NCBI GenBank assembly: GCA_027081275.1
Contig: JALWKV010000251.1
Span: forward strand, 1 to 34,065
Direction of reading: 5' to 3'
DNA: 34,065 nt
From: Gammaproteobacteria bacterium
GTDB taxonomy: Bacteria > Pseudomonadota > Gammaproteobacteria > UWMA-0217
This document shows positions 16,333 to 24,526 of this stretch, in pieces (positions within the stretch are counted from its first letter, which is position 1; every line of letters starts with the position of its first letter). A program made the position numbers and the translations under genes. The notes under the pieces are model-generated. The model was given only the letters and a program-made list of their open reading frames with translations, was not told the DNA's origin and did not search any database.

Positions 16333-17428
16333 ATGGAACTCAATCCACTCTACAGCAAAATCAAAGACCTGCAGGCTCGCCTCGAGAGCCTTAGGGGGTA
16401 CCTTTGACTACGCCGAAAAGCAGGATCGACTGGAAGAGGTAAATCGGGAACTGGAAGACCCGGATATCTGGAACGATCCGGACAGGGCGCAGGCGCTCGG
16501 ACAGGAGCGGGCCCGGCTGGAGGGGATTGTGGAAGTCATCCGCAAGCTCGAGGCTGGACTCGAGGATGCGAAAGACTTCCTCGACATGGCCGAAGAGGAG
16601 AACGATGCCGACACCGTCTCCGCGGTGGAGTCGGATCTGGAAGAGTTCGAGCGGGAAGTTGCGGCGCTGGAGTTCCGCCGCATGTTTTCCGGTGAAATGG
16701 ATGAAAAGAACGCCTATCTCGACATCCAGGCCGGGTCCGGCGGCACCGAGGCGCAGGACTGGGCCGAGATGCTGCTGCGCATGTACCTGCGTTGGGGGGA
16801 GCGCCACGGCTTCGAGACGCAGCTGATGGAGGTCTCGCCTGGAGAGGTGGCGGGGATCAAGAGCGCCACCGTCTACTTCAAGGGTGACTACGCCTTCGGC
16901 TGGCTTCGAACCGAAATCGGCGTCCATCGCCTCGTCCGCAAATCCCCGTTCGATTCCGGCAATCGCCGGCACACCTCGTTTGCCGCGGTATTCGTCTCCC
17001 CCGAAGTCGATGACGATATCGAGATCGACATCAACCCCGCCGACCTGCGCATCGACGTCTACCGCGCATCCGGCGCCGGGGGTCAGCACGTCAACAAGAC
17101 CGAGTCGGCGGTGCGCATCACCCACCTGCCGACCAATACCGTCGTACAGTGCCAGAATGGCCGTTCGCAGCATCAGAACAAGGATCATGCGATGAAGCAG
17201 CTCAAGGCAAAGCTGTACGAGCTGGAGATGCAGAAGCGCAATGCCGAACAGCAGGCGCTGGAAGATAGCAAGTCGGATATCGGCTGGGGCAGCCAGATCC
17301 GCTCCTATGTACTGGACCAGTCACGCATCAAGGATCTTCGCACCGGCATCGAAACGGGCAACACTCAGGCCGTGCTGGATGGTGATCTCGATCAGTTCAT
17401 CGAAGCGAGTTTGAAGTCCGGCCTGTAA
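16333..17428 (+). CDS. prfB: peptide chain release factor 2 with programmed +1 frameshift
   Basis: RF2 recognises UGA and UAA stop codons and triggers peptide release. The gene is read in two frames: 24 codons from the ATG at 16333 to an in-frame TGA at 16405-16407, then +1 into the frame starting GAC at 16406, giving about 364 residues (E. coli 365). After the shift are coiled-coil domain 1, the codon-recognition motif SPF ([15 protein letters not shown]) and the catalytic GGQ loop ([19 protein letters not shown]). Annotating only the downstream frame would lose the true N-terminus. The ribosome binding site is weak. In many relatives prfB is next to recJ or lysS; here rfaH lies between lysS and prfB. 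Confidence 0.97.
16390..16408 (+). promoter_or_regulatory. RF2 autoregulatory +1 frameshift site
   Basis: CTT AGG GGG TAC CTT TGA C. An internal Shine-Dalgarno-like AGGGGG (16393-16398) lies three bases before the slippery CTT (16402-16404), which is followed by TGA C, a poor terminator context. When RF2 is scarce, the ribosome pauses at TGA and slips to GAC. This is the classic bacterial arrangement; only the TAT codon of E. coli is TAC here. Confidence 0.95.
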
Positions 17429-17647
17429 TACCCTCCCCTCTAACGACACCATCTCAAGACAATAGGGTTCTTACGGCCATTCTTTCCGCAGAAAACCGTA
17501 CGGGCGGACATCGACATCTGAGATGCAGACGGAGTCGAGGAAAACATGGGAGAGAAAGCGATCACCGCTACAGCGGCCAGACAAACACAGCCTGATCACA
17601 CTGCTCCGGAAAGGAGCCCTGCAATGCTGCAACTGCGTGGGGAAAAA

Positions 17648-17723
17648 TGGTGGGTCGTGAGCGATTCGAACGCTCGACCATCGCATTAAAAGTGCGGTGC
17701 TCTACCAGCTGAGCTAACGACCC
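17648..17723 (-). tRNA. tRNA-Lys (anticodon TTT)
   Basis: A 76-base cloverleaf on the minus strand: acceptor GGGTCGT / ACGACCC, D arm GCTC-AGCTGGTA-GAGC, anticodon loop CTTTTAA with anticodon TTT, T arm GAGCG-TTCGAAT-CGCTC, discriminator A and an encoded CCA. It is very close to E. coli tRNA-Lys. The first pair of the anticodon stem (C27/A43) is mismatched, where E. coli has a G-T pair. Confidence 0.97.
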
Positions 17724-17741
17724 GTCCTGAAAGAGGGCGCT

Positions 17742-17769
17742 ATTATAGTCGTTCCGTCGCAGATCACAA
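17742..17769 (-). promoter_or_regulatory. tRNA-Lys promoter
   Basis: On the minus strand a perfect -10 TATAAT (17742-17747) and a -35 TTGTGA (17764-17769) with 16-base spacing, 18 bases before the mature tRNA. The -35 starts in the last codon and stop of queC, so the tRNA can be made independently of the que operon. Confidence 0.75.
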
Positions 17770-18477
17770 CCCCCTTTTCGGCCCACGCCGATCCTGGCGG
17801 TAGCGGCTCTGCACGTATCGGGTCGCATCCGGCAGGCCGGCGGCTTCGAAGCCGGCGCGGCGCAGGCGACAGGCGTCGCATTTGCCGCAGGCGCGGCCCT
17901 GCTCGTCCGCCTGGTAGCAGCTGACGGTGTCGCGGTAGTCGATGCCCAGCTCGACGCCGCGACGGATGATATCGGCTTTCGAAAGGTCGATCAGGGGCGT
18001 CTGAATGCGTAACTGATGACCTTCGACGCCGGCCCTGGTGGCGAGGTTGGCCATGGTTTCGAAGGCTTCGATGAAGCCGGGCCGGCAGTCGGGGTAGCCG
18101 GAGTAGTCGACGGCATTGACGCCGATGTAGATATCGGCGGCCTCCAGCACCTCGGCCCAGGCGACGGCGATGGAGAGGAAGACGGTATTGCGCGCGGGGA
18201 CATAGGTGACGGGGATGCCCTCTCCCGGTGCTACGGGCACGTCGATGGCCCTGTCGGTCAAGGCGGAGCCGCCAATGCCGGCGAGGTCGAGGTCGATGAT
18301 GCGATGCTCCCGGGCACCGAGCTTGTTGGCGATACGGATGGCGGCATCCAGCTCGGCGCCGTGGCGCTGGCCGTAGCGGAAACTGAGGGCGTAGCAGTCG
18401 TGCCCGGCCGCCCTGGCGATGGCCAGCACGGTGGCCGAATCCATGCCACCCGAGAGCAGAACGACGGCATTGCTCAT
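17764..18477 (-). CDS. queC: 7-cyano-7-deazaguanine synthase QueC
   Basis: A 237-residue ATP-dependent enzyme that converts 7-carboxy-7-deazaguanine to preQ0, a queuosine precursor. The N-terminal PP-loop motif is [12 protein letters not shown] at about 5-16, followed by [12 protein letters not shown]. The C-terminal zinc site is the four-Cys cluster of SCYQADEQ...[11 protein letters not shown]. The start at 18477 overlaps the queE stop by four bases (ATGA), so the pair is translationally coupled; a longer frame to 18555 runs inside queE and is not supported. The queE-queC-tRNA-Lys order also occurs in pseudomonads, where the tRNA follows the que genes as here. Confidence 0.97.
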   Translation of the reverse strand: MSNAVVLLSGGMDSATVLAIARAAGHDCYALSFRYGQRHGAELDAAIRIANKLGAREHRIIDLDLAGIGGSALTDRAIDVPVAPGEGIPVTYVPARNTVFLSIAVAWAEVLEAADIYIGVNAVDYSGYPDCRPGFIEAFETMANLATRAGVEGHQLRIQTPLIDLSKADIIRRGVELGIDYRDTVSCYQADEQGRACGKCDACRLRRAGFEAAGLPDATRYVQSRYRQDRRGPKRGL

Positions 18478-19124
18478 CGGCCCGGCTCCTCGCCCCAGAG
18501 GAGCTTGTGCAACTGGAGCTGGAAGCGGGCATCGACGCCGTCGGCCAGCATCCATTCCGCCAGATCGGCCGGGGCGAGCTCGCCGTGGACCGGCGACAGC
18601 AGCACTTCGCAGCGCGAGCCGAGATCGTAGCGCGTCATGATGTCGCGCGCCCAGTCATAGTCACCCCGGTCACAGACGACGAACTTGACCTGATCGCGCG
18701 CATTGAGGTGCTCGATGTTCTCGTAGCGATTGCGCGCCTCCTCGCCGGAGGCTGGGGTCTTCAGGTCCATCACCTTGGATACACGCGGATCGACACCGGC
18801 AACGTCGATGGCGCCACTGGTCTCCAGCGAGACGCTGAAGCCCGCGTCGGCCAGCTGCGTCAGCAGCGGCAGGCACTGTTTCTGCGCCAGCGGCTCGCCG
18901 CCGGTGACGGTGACGTGCCGTGCCGGCAATGCCCGCACGGCGGAAACAATCTCGTCCAGCGTCATCCACTCGCCGCCGCTGAAGGCGTATTCGGTATCGC
19001 AATAGCCGCAGCGCAGCGGGCAGCCGGTGAGGCGGACAAAGGTAGTCGGCCAACCGGCGCTGCGCGACTCGCCCTGCAGCGAGCGGAAGATCTCGGTGAC
19101 GCGGAGACGAGGCTGCTCTGACAC
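18474..19124 (-). CDS. queE: 7-carboxy-7-deazaguanine synthase QueE
   Basis: A 216-residue radical SAM enzyme that rearranges 6-carboxytetrahydropterin to 7-carboxy-7-deazaguanine. [12 protein letters not shown] (9-20) is the family N-terminus. The 4Fe-4S cluster motif is CPLRCGYC with Cys35, Cys39 and Cys42 (CX3CX2C). [11 protein letters not shown] is the SAM-binding GGE motif. The start is uncertain: GTG at 19124 avoids overlap with the upstream gene, while GTG at 19148 would overlap its end by 16 bases. The upstream dioxygenase gene stops just before it on the same strand. queD is not in the window. Confidence 0.93.
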   Translation of the reverse strand: MSEQPRLRVTEIFRSLQGESRSAGWPTTFVRLTGCPLRCGYCDTEYAFSGGEWMTLDEIVSAVRALPARHVTVTGGEPLAQKQCLPLLTQLADAGFSVSLETSGAIDVAGVDPRVSKVMDLKTPASGEEARNRYENIEHLNARDQVKFVVCDRGDYDWARDIMTRYDLGSRCEVLLSPVHGELAPADLAEWMLADGVDARFQLQLHKLLWGEEPGR

Positions 19125-19132
19125 CGTTGCCG

Positions 19133-19804
19133 TCAAACCTCGGCCCACATGCGGAACAGATTGGCGTAGGCGATGTCGAGCTTTTTCGTATCCTCGTCGG
19201 TCGGCGCCTTGCGCAGCATCTTCTCACGCACGCTATTGATGCCGAACAGCACCTCGCGCTGCTCGGCGCTGCGGATCATGCTCTGAATCCAGGTCACCAT
19301 GACACGACGCTCGCCCGACCTGACCTCATTGACATGGTGCAGACTGTGAGACGGGTAGACGACGGCATGGCCGGCCGGCAGCTTCATCACCTTCTCGCCA
19401 TAGGTGGTCCGCACCACCAGCTCGCCCCCCTCATAGGATTCGGGTCCACTCAGAAAGACGGTGGTCGAGACATCGGTACGAAAATAGTGGGGCGCGCCCA
19501 TCACCGGATCGTCGATATGATCGCCATACTGCTGGCCCACGCCGTAACGCGCATAGAACGGCGCGCCAACCTTGTTGGGCAACGCGGCATTCTTGAACTG
19601 CGGATGGCGCATCAGATTACGCAGCACCAGATCATTGAGCCGCTTGTAGATATCGGACTTCTGGTCCATCTCCTCGTTGTTCTTGACCAGCTGAGCCGCC
19701 GAACCGGCCGACAGCTTGCCATCGACGAATTCGGCCTGGTCGAACAGCTGATTGACGGTTTCGAGGTCGCGGGGACCGAGTACGGAAGGGATGATGACCA
19801 GCAT
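19133..19804 (-). CDS. 2-oxoglutarate/Fe(II) dioxygenase, PKHD-type hydroxylase
   Basis: A 223-residue protein of the YbiX/PiuC group. The double-stranded beta-helix core has the metal triad: HID in YGDHIDDPVMG, and the distal His in SHSLHHVNEVRSGERRV, whose Arg residues would bind 2-oxoglutarate. The N-terminus LVIIPSVLGPRDLETVNQL and the segment FKNAALPNKVGAPFYARYGVGQQY match the family. Members are tied to iron uptake or thought to hydroxylate unknown substrates. GAGGAG before the ATG at 19804 fixes the start; a longer frame to 19909 lacks one. The gene is nine bases from queE, so it probably shares its message. No TonB receptor is nearby, so the iron link is not supported here. Confidence 0.92.
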   Translation of the reverse strand: MLVIIPSVLGPRDLETVNQLFDQAEFVDGKLSAGSAAQLVKNNEEMDQKSDIYKRLNDLVLRNLMRHPQFKNAALPNKVGAPFYARYGVGQQYGDHIDDPVMGAPHYFRTDVSTTVFLSGPESYEGGELVVRTTYGEKVMKLPAGHAVVYPSHSLHHVNEVRSGERRVMVTWIQSMIRSAEQREVLFGINSVREKMLRKAPTDEDTKKLDIAYANLFRMWAEV

Positions 19805-19975
19805 GATTGTGCTCCTCGGCGAATGGGAAACGGAGGCGCGACAGATCGGGCCACGCCGTCTGCCTGACGGAGCGAAGAATAGCAAAATCCGCGCGGACTG
19901 GCGCGGCAAGAATCGATTGCCAGCGACAGGCCCACTAGCGCTCGCCCATCGCCGGCAACGGCGCGACTGTTGGCG

Positions 19976-20371
19976 TCAGAACGCCTGGTTCGTCTGCTCC
20001 CAGCCGAAGGTGCAATCCAGCTCGGCGCGCACCATCTTGATGCCGGCGAGACCGTCATTGACAATGGCGGTGAGCGGCGGGCGGTTGCCGAGCCGGTTGA
20101 TGGGTTTCTTCAGCCAGTTGATGCCGGCGCTGACATTGTGCGGATAGGCCGTGCGCAACCCTTCCGAGATGCCGACCAAATGCTCGATGCGCTCGTTGAG
20201 GTCATCGGTATCCGGAAATGCAGTACCGGTATTGAAGCGCTCCATCTGCCGAAACGGGACATCGAGCCCCAGCGCGGTGTGAATGTCGCGTGTGCTCAAG
20301 CCCCAACTGTGCATCATTCGCATGATTGCCCGGGTCAGCTCGACCCGATATTGTTCGTGATCAGTATCCAT
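19976..20371 (-). CDS. MbcA/ParS/Xre antitoxin-like protein, no toxin partner seen
   Basis: A 131-residue protein. The N-terminal half (MMHSWGLSTRDIHTALGL) looks like a helix-turn-helix of the Xre type. The C-terminal half, RIEHLVGISEGLRTAYPHN then INWLKKPINRLGNRPPLTAI, matches the MbcA/ParS/Xre (DUF2384) domain that in RES-Xre toxin pairs binds the toxin. No RES-domain protein is next to it; the upstream neighbour is a 95-residue unknown. An ATG at 20392 would overlap the neighbour's stop (ATGA) and add seven residues, but the 20371 ATG has a better site (GAGAGG). It may instead regulate the flavoenzyme operon it ends. Confidence 0.7.
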   Translation of the reverse strand: MDTDHEQYRVELTRAIMRMMHSWGLSTRDIHTALGLDVPFRQMERFNTGTAFPDTDDLNERIEHLVGISEGLRTAYPHNVSAGINWLKKPINRLGNRPPLTAIVNDGLAGIKMVRAELDCTFGWEQTNQAF

Positions 20372-20388
20372 GGTTTGTTGCCTCTCTC

Positions 20389-20676
20389 TCATTTATCGGA
20401 CTGTTTCAGCCCATCTATCGAAACCACGTTACTGGTTTGTGGCTCGTCCACGTAGCGCGGACGCTCTTTCAGTTCGATGCCGCGCGCCTCTGCCAGTTCA
20501 CGCTCCCGCTCGGAGATGCGCGCCAGGCACTGACGAATCTCCTCCACGGTGGCGTCGCTGATGCCACGGCTCAGGCCCGGCGCGGGCGGCGTGGTGTCCC
20601 TGACCACTGATGACAATGTCTTGCGCATCATCATCATGATCTCCTGCTCTTTCCTGAGTTCTTGTTCGTCACTCAT
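20389..20676 (-). CDS. small conserved-looking protein of unknown function
   Basis: A 95-residue protein with no signal peptide or membrane segment and no family I recognise. A Met-rich patch (EIMMMMRKTL) at 13-22 is followed by a Pro-rich linker (TTPPAPGL), then a helical part SDATVEEIRQCLARISERERELAEARGIE likely to be a coiled coil. Its start overlaps the end of the flavoprotein gene by eight bases, and its stop overlaps or abuts the antitoxin-like gene, so the three genes are one transcript. The tight packing supports a real gene. Confidence 0.65.
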   Translation of the reverse strand: MSDEQELRKEQEIMMMMRKTLSSVVRDTTPPAPGLSRGISDATVEEIRQCLARISERERELAEARGIELKERPRYVDEPQTSNVVSIDGLKQSDK

Positions 20677-22069
20677 GTTTCAAGCCTATCGGGTAGTCTG
20701 GCTGCTGCTCGATCTGCGACGCCAGGTTGTTGAACGCCGCCTGCAAAGCTTCCTCTACAACCGGATGATAGTAGGTCATCTCCAGCGCGTCGAATACCGT
20801 CATTTCCTGCTGGATCAGCCAGTTGAGGAGGTGCCCCAGGCTTTCGCCCTTGACCGCGATCATCACGCCGCCGAGCAGCTTGCCGCTCTGCTTTTCGGCA
20901 TAGACGCGGATGATGCCCTTGTTCTTGCCCATGATCAGGGCGCGGCCGACAGGACCCATCGGCATCTCGCCAACGACGATATCGTCGCGATCCTTCAGTT
21001 CCTCCCAGGTGGCGCCGACGGTAACGATGTTCGGATCGCAGAAGGTAATGGCCAGCAGCGGCTTGCGGACGAAGCGCTCGGAGGAAAGCCGCGCCGCGTT
21101 GTAGCCGGCAATCTTTCCCTCATCGCCTGCCTCATGGAGGATCGGCACATCACCATCGACATCGCCGGCGATGTAGACCGGCAGATCGCCGACCCGCATG
21201 GTGGCGCGGTCGTACTCGGGCAGCCCCCGCTCGTCGAGCGGCACGCCCAGATTCTCCAGCCCCAGTCCTTCGACATTGGGCCGCCGGCCAATGCAGACCA
21301 GCACCCTGTCGACCTCGACCTGACGCTCGCCGACCTTGACCTGGATCATCTCGCTGGCCGGCGCCAGCTCCGCCTCCGCGCCGAGCCACATCGGGAACTC
21401 CTTGCCGATGATCTCGATGGCATGCCGGTTGACGACCTCATCGCACAGACCGGAGATCCGCTCCATCGCATCGACGCCGATCACCTCGACGCCGACCCGC
21501 GCCAGCGCCTGCCCCAATTCGAGACCGATCACGCCCAGCCCGAGCACGACGACGGAATCGGGCATTCTCTCCAGTTCGAAAAAGCTATCGGTGGTCATCA
21601 CTGCGTCGCCGAGCTCGGCCCAGGCCCGCGGCAGGATGGGAGACGAGCCGGTGGCGATCACGATCGCCTTCGCCTCGATCTCTTCCTCGTTGACGACCAG
21701 CGTATTGGGGCCGGTGATGCGGGCATAACCCTCGATCAACTCGTCGTCGAGATGGTCCGTGGTGCTGCCAAGCACGCGATCGACGAAGGTATCGCGCAGG
21801 TCGCGCACATGCTCCATCATCTCTTCGTGATCGATGCTCAGCCCATTGCCGCCCATGATGCCTTCACGCTTGAGAATGTGGCGACGGTGAAAATCTTCCG
21901 CCACCTGAATGAAGGCCTTGGACGGCATGCAGCCCACCCGCGCGCAGGTGGTGCCCAGCTCGCCGCCGTTGATCAGCACGAAGGATTTGCCGGCCCGGCG
22001 CACCTGCCCCATGGCATTGAGCCCGGCCGTTCCGGCGCCGATGATGGCGACGTCTACTTTTCTTGTCAT
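20669..22069 (-). CDS. dihydrolipoamide-dehydrogenase-like pyridine nucleotide-disulfide oxidoreductase
   Basis: A 466-residue FAD enzyme. The FAD-binding motif GAGTAG is at 11-16, and the redox disulfide is in CARVGCMPSK with Cys42 and Cys47. The NAD(P)-binding segment is VVVLGLGVIGLELGQAL at about 170-186, and YIAGDVDG is the second FAD motif. The C-terminal interface has YYHPVVEEALQAA, in the place of the usual HP(T/x)xxE catalytic pair. It belongs to the Lpd/mercuric reductase superfamily but is not next to 2-oxoacid dehydrogenase or lipoyl genes, so the physiological partner is unknown. A frame extension to 22144 adds an unlikely N-terminus and is not used. Confidence 0.92.
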   Translation of the reverse strand: MTRKVDVAIIGAGTAGLNAMGQVRRAGKSFVLINGGELGTTCARVGCMPSKAFIQVAEDFHRRHILKREGIMGGNGLSIDHEEMMEHVRDLRDTFVDRVLGSTTDHLDDELIEGYARITGPNTLVVNEEEIEAKAIVIATGSSPILPRAWAELGDAVMTTDSFFELERMPDSVVVLGLGVIGLELGQALARVGVEVIGVDAMERISGLCDEVVNRHAIEIIGKEFPMWLGAEAELAPASEMIQVKVGERQVEVDRVLVCIGRRPNVEGLGLENLGVPLDERGLPEYDRATMRVGDLPVYIAGDVDGDVPILHEAGDEGKIAGYNAARLSSERFVRKPLLAITFCDPNIVTVGATWEELKDRDDIVVGEMPMGPVGRALIMGKNKGIIRVYAEKQSGKLLGGVMIAVKGESLGHLLNWLIQQEMTVFDALEMTYYHPVVEEALQAAFNNLASQIEQQPDYPIGLKHE

Positions 22070-22263
22070 GGTGTCGTGATTGTCCGTTGAGCAAATGGCG
22101 GTAAGATAGCAGAGTTGTTCTGACAGAGGAAAAACCCGTAGCAAACCGCACGTTTGCGCCGACCGGCCGTTTCCCCTGACGCCGCCGGGACATTGCGGCG
22201 AGCGGCAAGCGGTCGGATAGACTGCCGGTTACCCTTCGTCCATAGCCACAGGAACCAGACACA

Positions 22264-22593
22264 ATGCTATTCACGCTCTATCTCGACGACCACGCCATTC
22301 CAATCAACGTACCCGATGCGCTGGTGCAGGAAGCCGGAGACATCTTCGACAAGATGGACGCGGACATGGATCGCGGCTGGCAGATGGGCCGAAAATGGGT
22401 GGACGAGCCCGATCTCGAGCAGCGCTGCCAGGTTGCGGCGCACCGCCTGGTCACTGCCTGGGAAACGGGCAATCAGAAACTCGGCATGATGATGGCCGGC
22501 TACATCATGGCCCGGGCGCCGATGGTGCGGGTGGCGCGGGTACCTACCGACGGGGAGATTCAGGACATCGAGCTGCTGATGTCAACGGAATAG
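22264..22593 (+). CDS. small protein of unknown function
   Basis: A 109-residue soluble, acidic protein: MLFTLYLDDHAIPINVPDAL, then a helical region with several Asp and Trp residues (DKMDADMDRGWQMGRKWV) and a C-terminal helix QKLGMMMAGYIMARAPMV. I do not recognise a family. It is divergent from the flavoprotein gene, about 195 bases apart. AGGA lies ten bases before the ATG. The codon pattern looks like its neighbours, so it is probably real. Confidence 0.7.
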   Translation: MLFTLYLDDHAIPINVPDALVQEAGDIFDKMDADMDRGWQMGRKWVDEPDLEQRCQVAAHRLVTAWETGNQKLGMMMAGYIMARAPMVRVARVPTDGEIQDIELLMSTE

Positions 22594-22614
22594 GCCGAAA
22601 AACGCACCTCTATC

Positions 22615-23247
22615 TCAAACGGCCGGCGCTCCGGCCGGCATCTGCTGCATGCGCCACTGCAGCCGCTTTTTCATGGCGTAGCAGTTGTCGGCGTTCTTCA
22701 CCATGTAGTCCTTGCCGGCGGGAATGAAGCCCAGCGATTCGTAGAAATGCTTGACGCGCCGGATCTCTTCCGGATCGCGGTCGCTGCCGTACTCCTGCGA
22801 CAGCGGAAACGCCTTCAGGCCGATCAGGGCATGTTCGATGTCGATGGTAAGACTCATCTGCTTCATCAACTCGTGCCCTATCCCCTCGCCGCGACGATCC
22901 TCCAACACCAGCACCTCGTCGACATAGACAAGACTGTCGCACTGCGGCTGCCGGCAACTGCCTTGCTCGTTGCCCACGGGAAGATAGCAGATGCCATCCT
23001 CGAACACGGTTTCGCGGAAATCGGAGATATCGGGCGAAATGGTGTCCATCAGCGTCGCAATGTCGACACGGTCCGCGCGCGCCGACGCCAGATCGATGCG
23101 ATGGCCGCGGATCGTGCCCACCTCCACCTCGGTCGCCTCGTCGTCGTCCCACTGCATTGCGCGACCGGTGAACTCGATGACATAGGGGGCCAGCTCCTCG
23201 TCGGCAACGGGTTTGACGATGAATTCGAATTCGAGCGGCTCGCTCAT
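22615..23247 (-). CDS. GNAT-family-like acetyltransferase
   Basis: A 210-residue protein. The central part has a GNAT-like core: VYVDEVLVLEDRRGEGIGHEL (acetyl-CoA-binding motif RRGEGIG), then a helix, DIEHALIGLKAFPL and a terminal segment HFYESLGFIPAGKDYMVKN, the typical FYESLGF ending of GNAT proteins. The first 90 residues are acidic and less usual, and four Cys/Gln-rich residues near SCRQPQCDSLV hint at a local disulfide or metal site. The substrate cannot be told. The start at 23247 has GGAG six bases upstream; a longer frame to 23271 has none. It is convergent with the preceding 109-residue gene, 22 bases apart. Confidence 0.8.
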   Translation of the reverse strand: MSEPLEFEFIVKPVADEELAPYVIEFTGRAMQWDDDEATEVEVGTIRGHRIDLASARADRVDIATLMDTISPDISDFRETVFEDGICYLPVGNEQGSCRQPQCDSLVYVDEVLVLEDRRGEGIGHELMKQMSLTIDIEHALIGLKAFPLSQEYGSDRDPEEIRRVKHFYESLGFIPAGKDYMVKNADNCYAMKKRLQWRMQQMPAGAPAV

Positions 23248-23270
23248 AAGGAGCTCCAAGGAAGGTTGCA

Positions 23271-23284
23271 TTAGAAAATTCTAA
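23271..23284. promoter_or_regulatory. operator-like dyad TTAGAA-AA-TTCTAA
   Basis: A 14-base element with 6-bp arms and a 2-base spacer, 24 bases upstream of the GNAT-like start codon. It overlaps the only AT-rich stretch in that promoter region. It could be a binding site for a dimeric repressor. Confidence 0.45.
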
Positions 23285-23392
23285 TATTAAGCGTAGTCGA
23301 GCCGGGAGCGGGTGGCAACCGCCACGATTGACAAACATCAAGGGCCCGCACCAGGCCAGACGCCTTGCCGTGACGCAAGCCGCGTCGGCCGG

Positions 23393-24442
23393 TCAGAAGG
23401 TTCGCGCCTCGATCAGCGCGGAAATGCCGTCTGCGTCATCGGCCGTCGGCGCCATGGCAAGCAGCTCGTCCATGAGCCGGCGCCAGTGGTTCCGCAGCTG
23501 CTCGGCGGCTCGCGCCAACACTTCGGTATCACCGTCGGCATCCCACTGCCGATAGGCCGCGACAAGCGTGGGCGAAAGGTGTCGGCGCATCGGCCCGAGC
23601 GTGCCGAAATGAAAGTGCAGCAACTCCGGCCTCCCCTGCTCCAGCAGCCACGGCAGCGTCGAGACGGCATCGGCGAGGTTGTCGCGGACGGCACGCAGCT
23701 GCAGCTCGGCCTTGCGCCCCGCCGCCGCCATCAACAGCCCCTGCCATGCCGATTCGATGTCACGCCCGACCATCACCTCGCCGATCTCGTGCCGCAGCAC
23801 CGCTTCCATCTGATCATCGGTGAGCCGCTCCAGCCCCGCCCGCAGGTCGTCATCGAGGCCATAGCAGACCAGCGCTCGCCCCAACGGCGTATCACAGCGG
23901 TTCCAGCGCCACTCCTGCACCCGCTCCCACAGCAGACGCTGCAGCGCCTCGCGCCGGAGAAAGATGGTGTTGTCGCGCGTCATCGCCGGCGGCGAAACCA
24001 GATCACGGGCCCACTCCCGCCCCGAAACGAGCACCGTCATGCCATCGAACTCCTGCCGGTCGAGCAGCTCGGCAAGAAAGAAGTGGGCCGCCGCGTTCCT
24101 GCCCAGGCCGCTGCTATAGACGAATCCATCCCGCACCAGCGAGTCGTTGACGCTGCGCAGCTCGAAGGGATCGACGCTGGAGCCGTTCAGCGGCAGCGGC
24201 CGAAACTCCTCGCCCTCGATCGACTCCCACCACTGTTCGCGCCGACGCACCCACTCACCCACTTTGCCGGAGTCGAGCTCGGCATCGAGCGGCAGACCAT
24301 GCTCCCACCGATAGAGCTCCCGCATCTTCATCAGATAGGTGCAGAGCGTGTAATCGCCGGCGTGGGCGGCATCGGCAATGTGGCAGTTGTGCCGCACGGC
24401 TTCGAGCAGGGCCGCGGATGGTTCTGGCTTGACGTTGTTCAT
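23393..24442 (-). CDS. conserved-looking protein of unknown function
   Basis: A 349-residue soluble protein, mostly helical, with many Trp and Arg (ELYRWEHGLPLDAEL, WVRRREQWWESIE, HWRRLMDELLAMAP). Features that might help place it are an N-terminal segment LLEAVRHNCHIADAAHAGDYTLCTYLMKMRELYRW, the acidic GEVMVGRDIESAW, and LRHEIGEVMVGRD. I do not recognise a domain and claim no function. The start at 24442 (MNNVK) was chosen because frames further upstream (to 24679) read through an intergenic repeat and give low-complexity Pro/Gly/Ser sequence. MPDRS at 24457 is another possible start. Confidence 0.75.
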   Translation of the reverse strand: MNNVKPEPSAALLEAVRHNCHIADAAHAGDYTLCTYLMKMRELYRWEHGLPLDAELDSGKVGEWVRRREQWWESIEGEEFRPLPLNGSSVDPFELRSVNDSLVRDGFVYSSGLGRNAAAHFFLAELLDRQEFDGMTVLVSGREWARDLVSPPAMTRDNTIFLRREALQRLLWERVQEWRWNRCDTPLGRALVCYGLDDDLRAGLERLTDDQMEAVLRHEIGEVMVGRDIESAWQGLLMAAAGRKAELQLRAVRDNLADAVSTLPWLLEQGRPELLHFHFGTLGPMRRHLSPTLVAAYRQWDADGDTEVLARAAEQLRNHWRRLMDELLAMAPTADDADGISALIEARTF

Positions 24443-24526
24443 CGATCGATCGGGCATCCCGGCATGCGGTGGCGATAGCATCAGAAAGGGTGTCATCATC
24501 CGCTCCCCGGGGAGGCTGGCGCAATA

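Noticed and set aside
17796-17806. GGCGGTAGCGG, close to the RfaH ops element
   Set aside because: It lies inside and antisense to queC, is not upstream of any long plus-strand operon, and lacks the T at the end of the core motif.
17764-19124. 7-deazaguanine DNA modification (dpd) system
   Set aside because: Only queE and queC are present, coupled to tRNA-Lys; no dpdA or other dpd gene is seen, so tRNA queuosine synthesis is the simpler reading.
19976-20676. A RES-Xre toxin-antitoxin pair
   Set aside because: The neighbour of the antitoxin-like gene is only 95 residues and shows no RES-domain features.
20549-22090. A 513-codon plus-strand frame opposite the flavoprotein gene
   Set aside because: The minus-strand gene has FAD, disulfide and NAD motifs; the plus frame has none and is a shadow.
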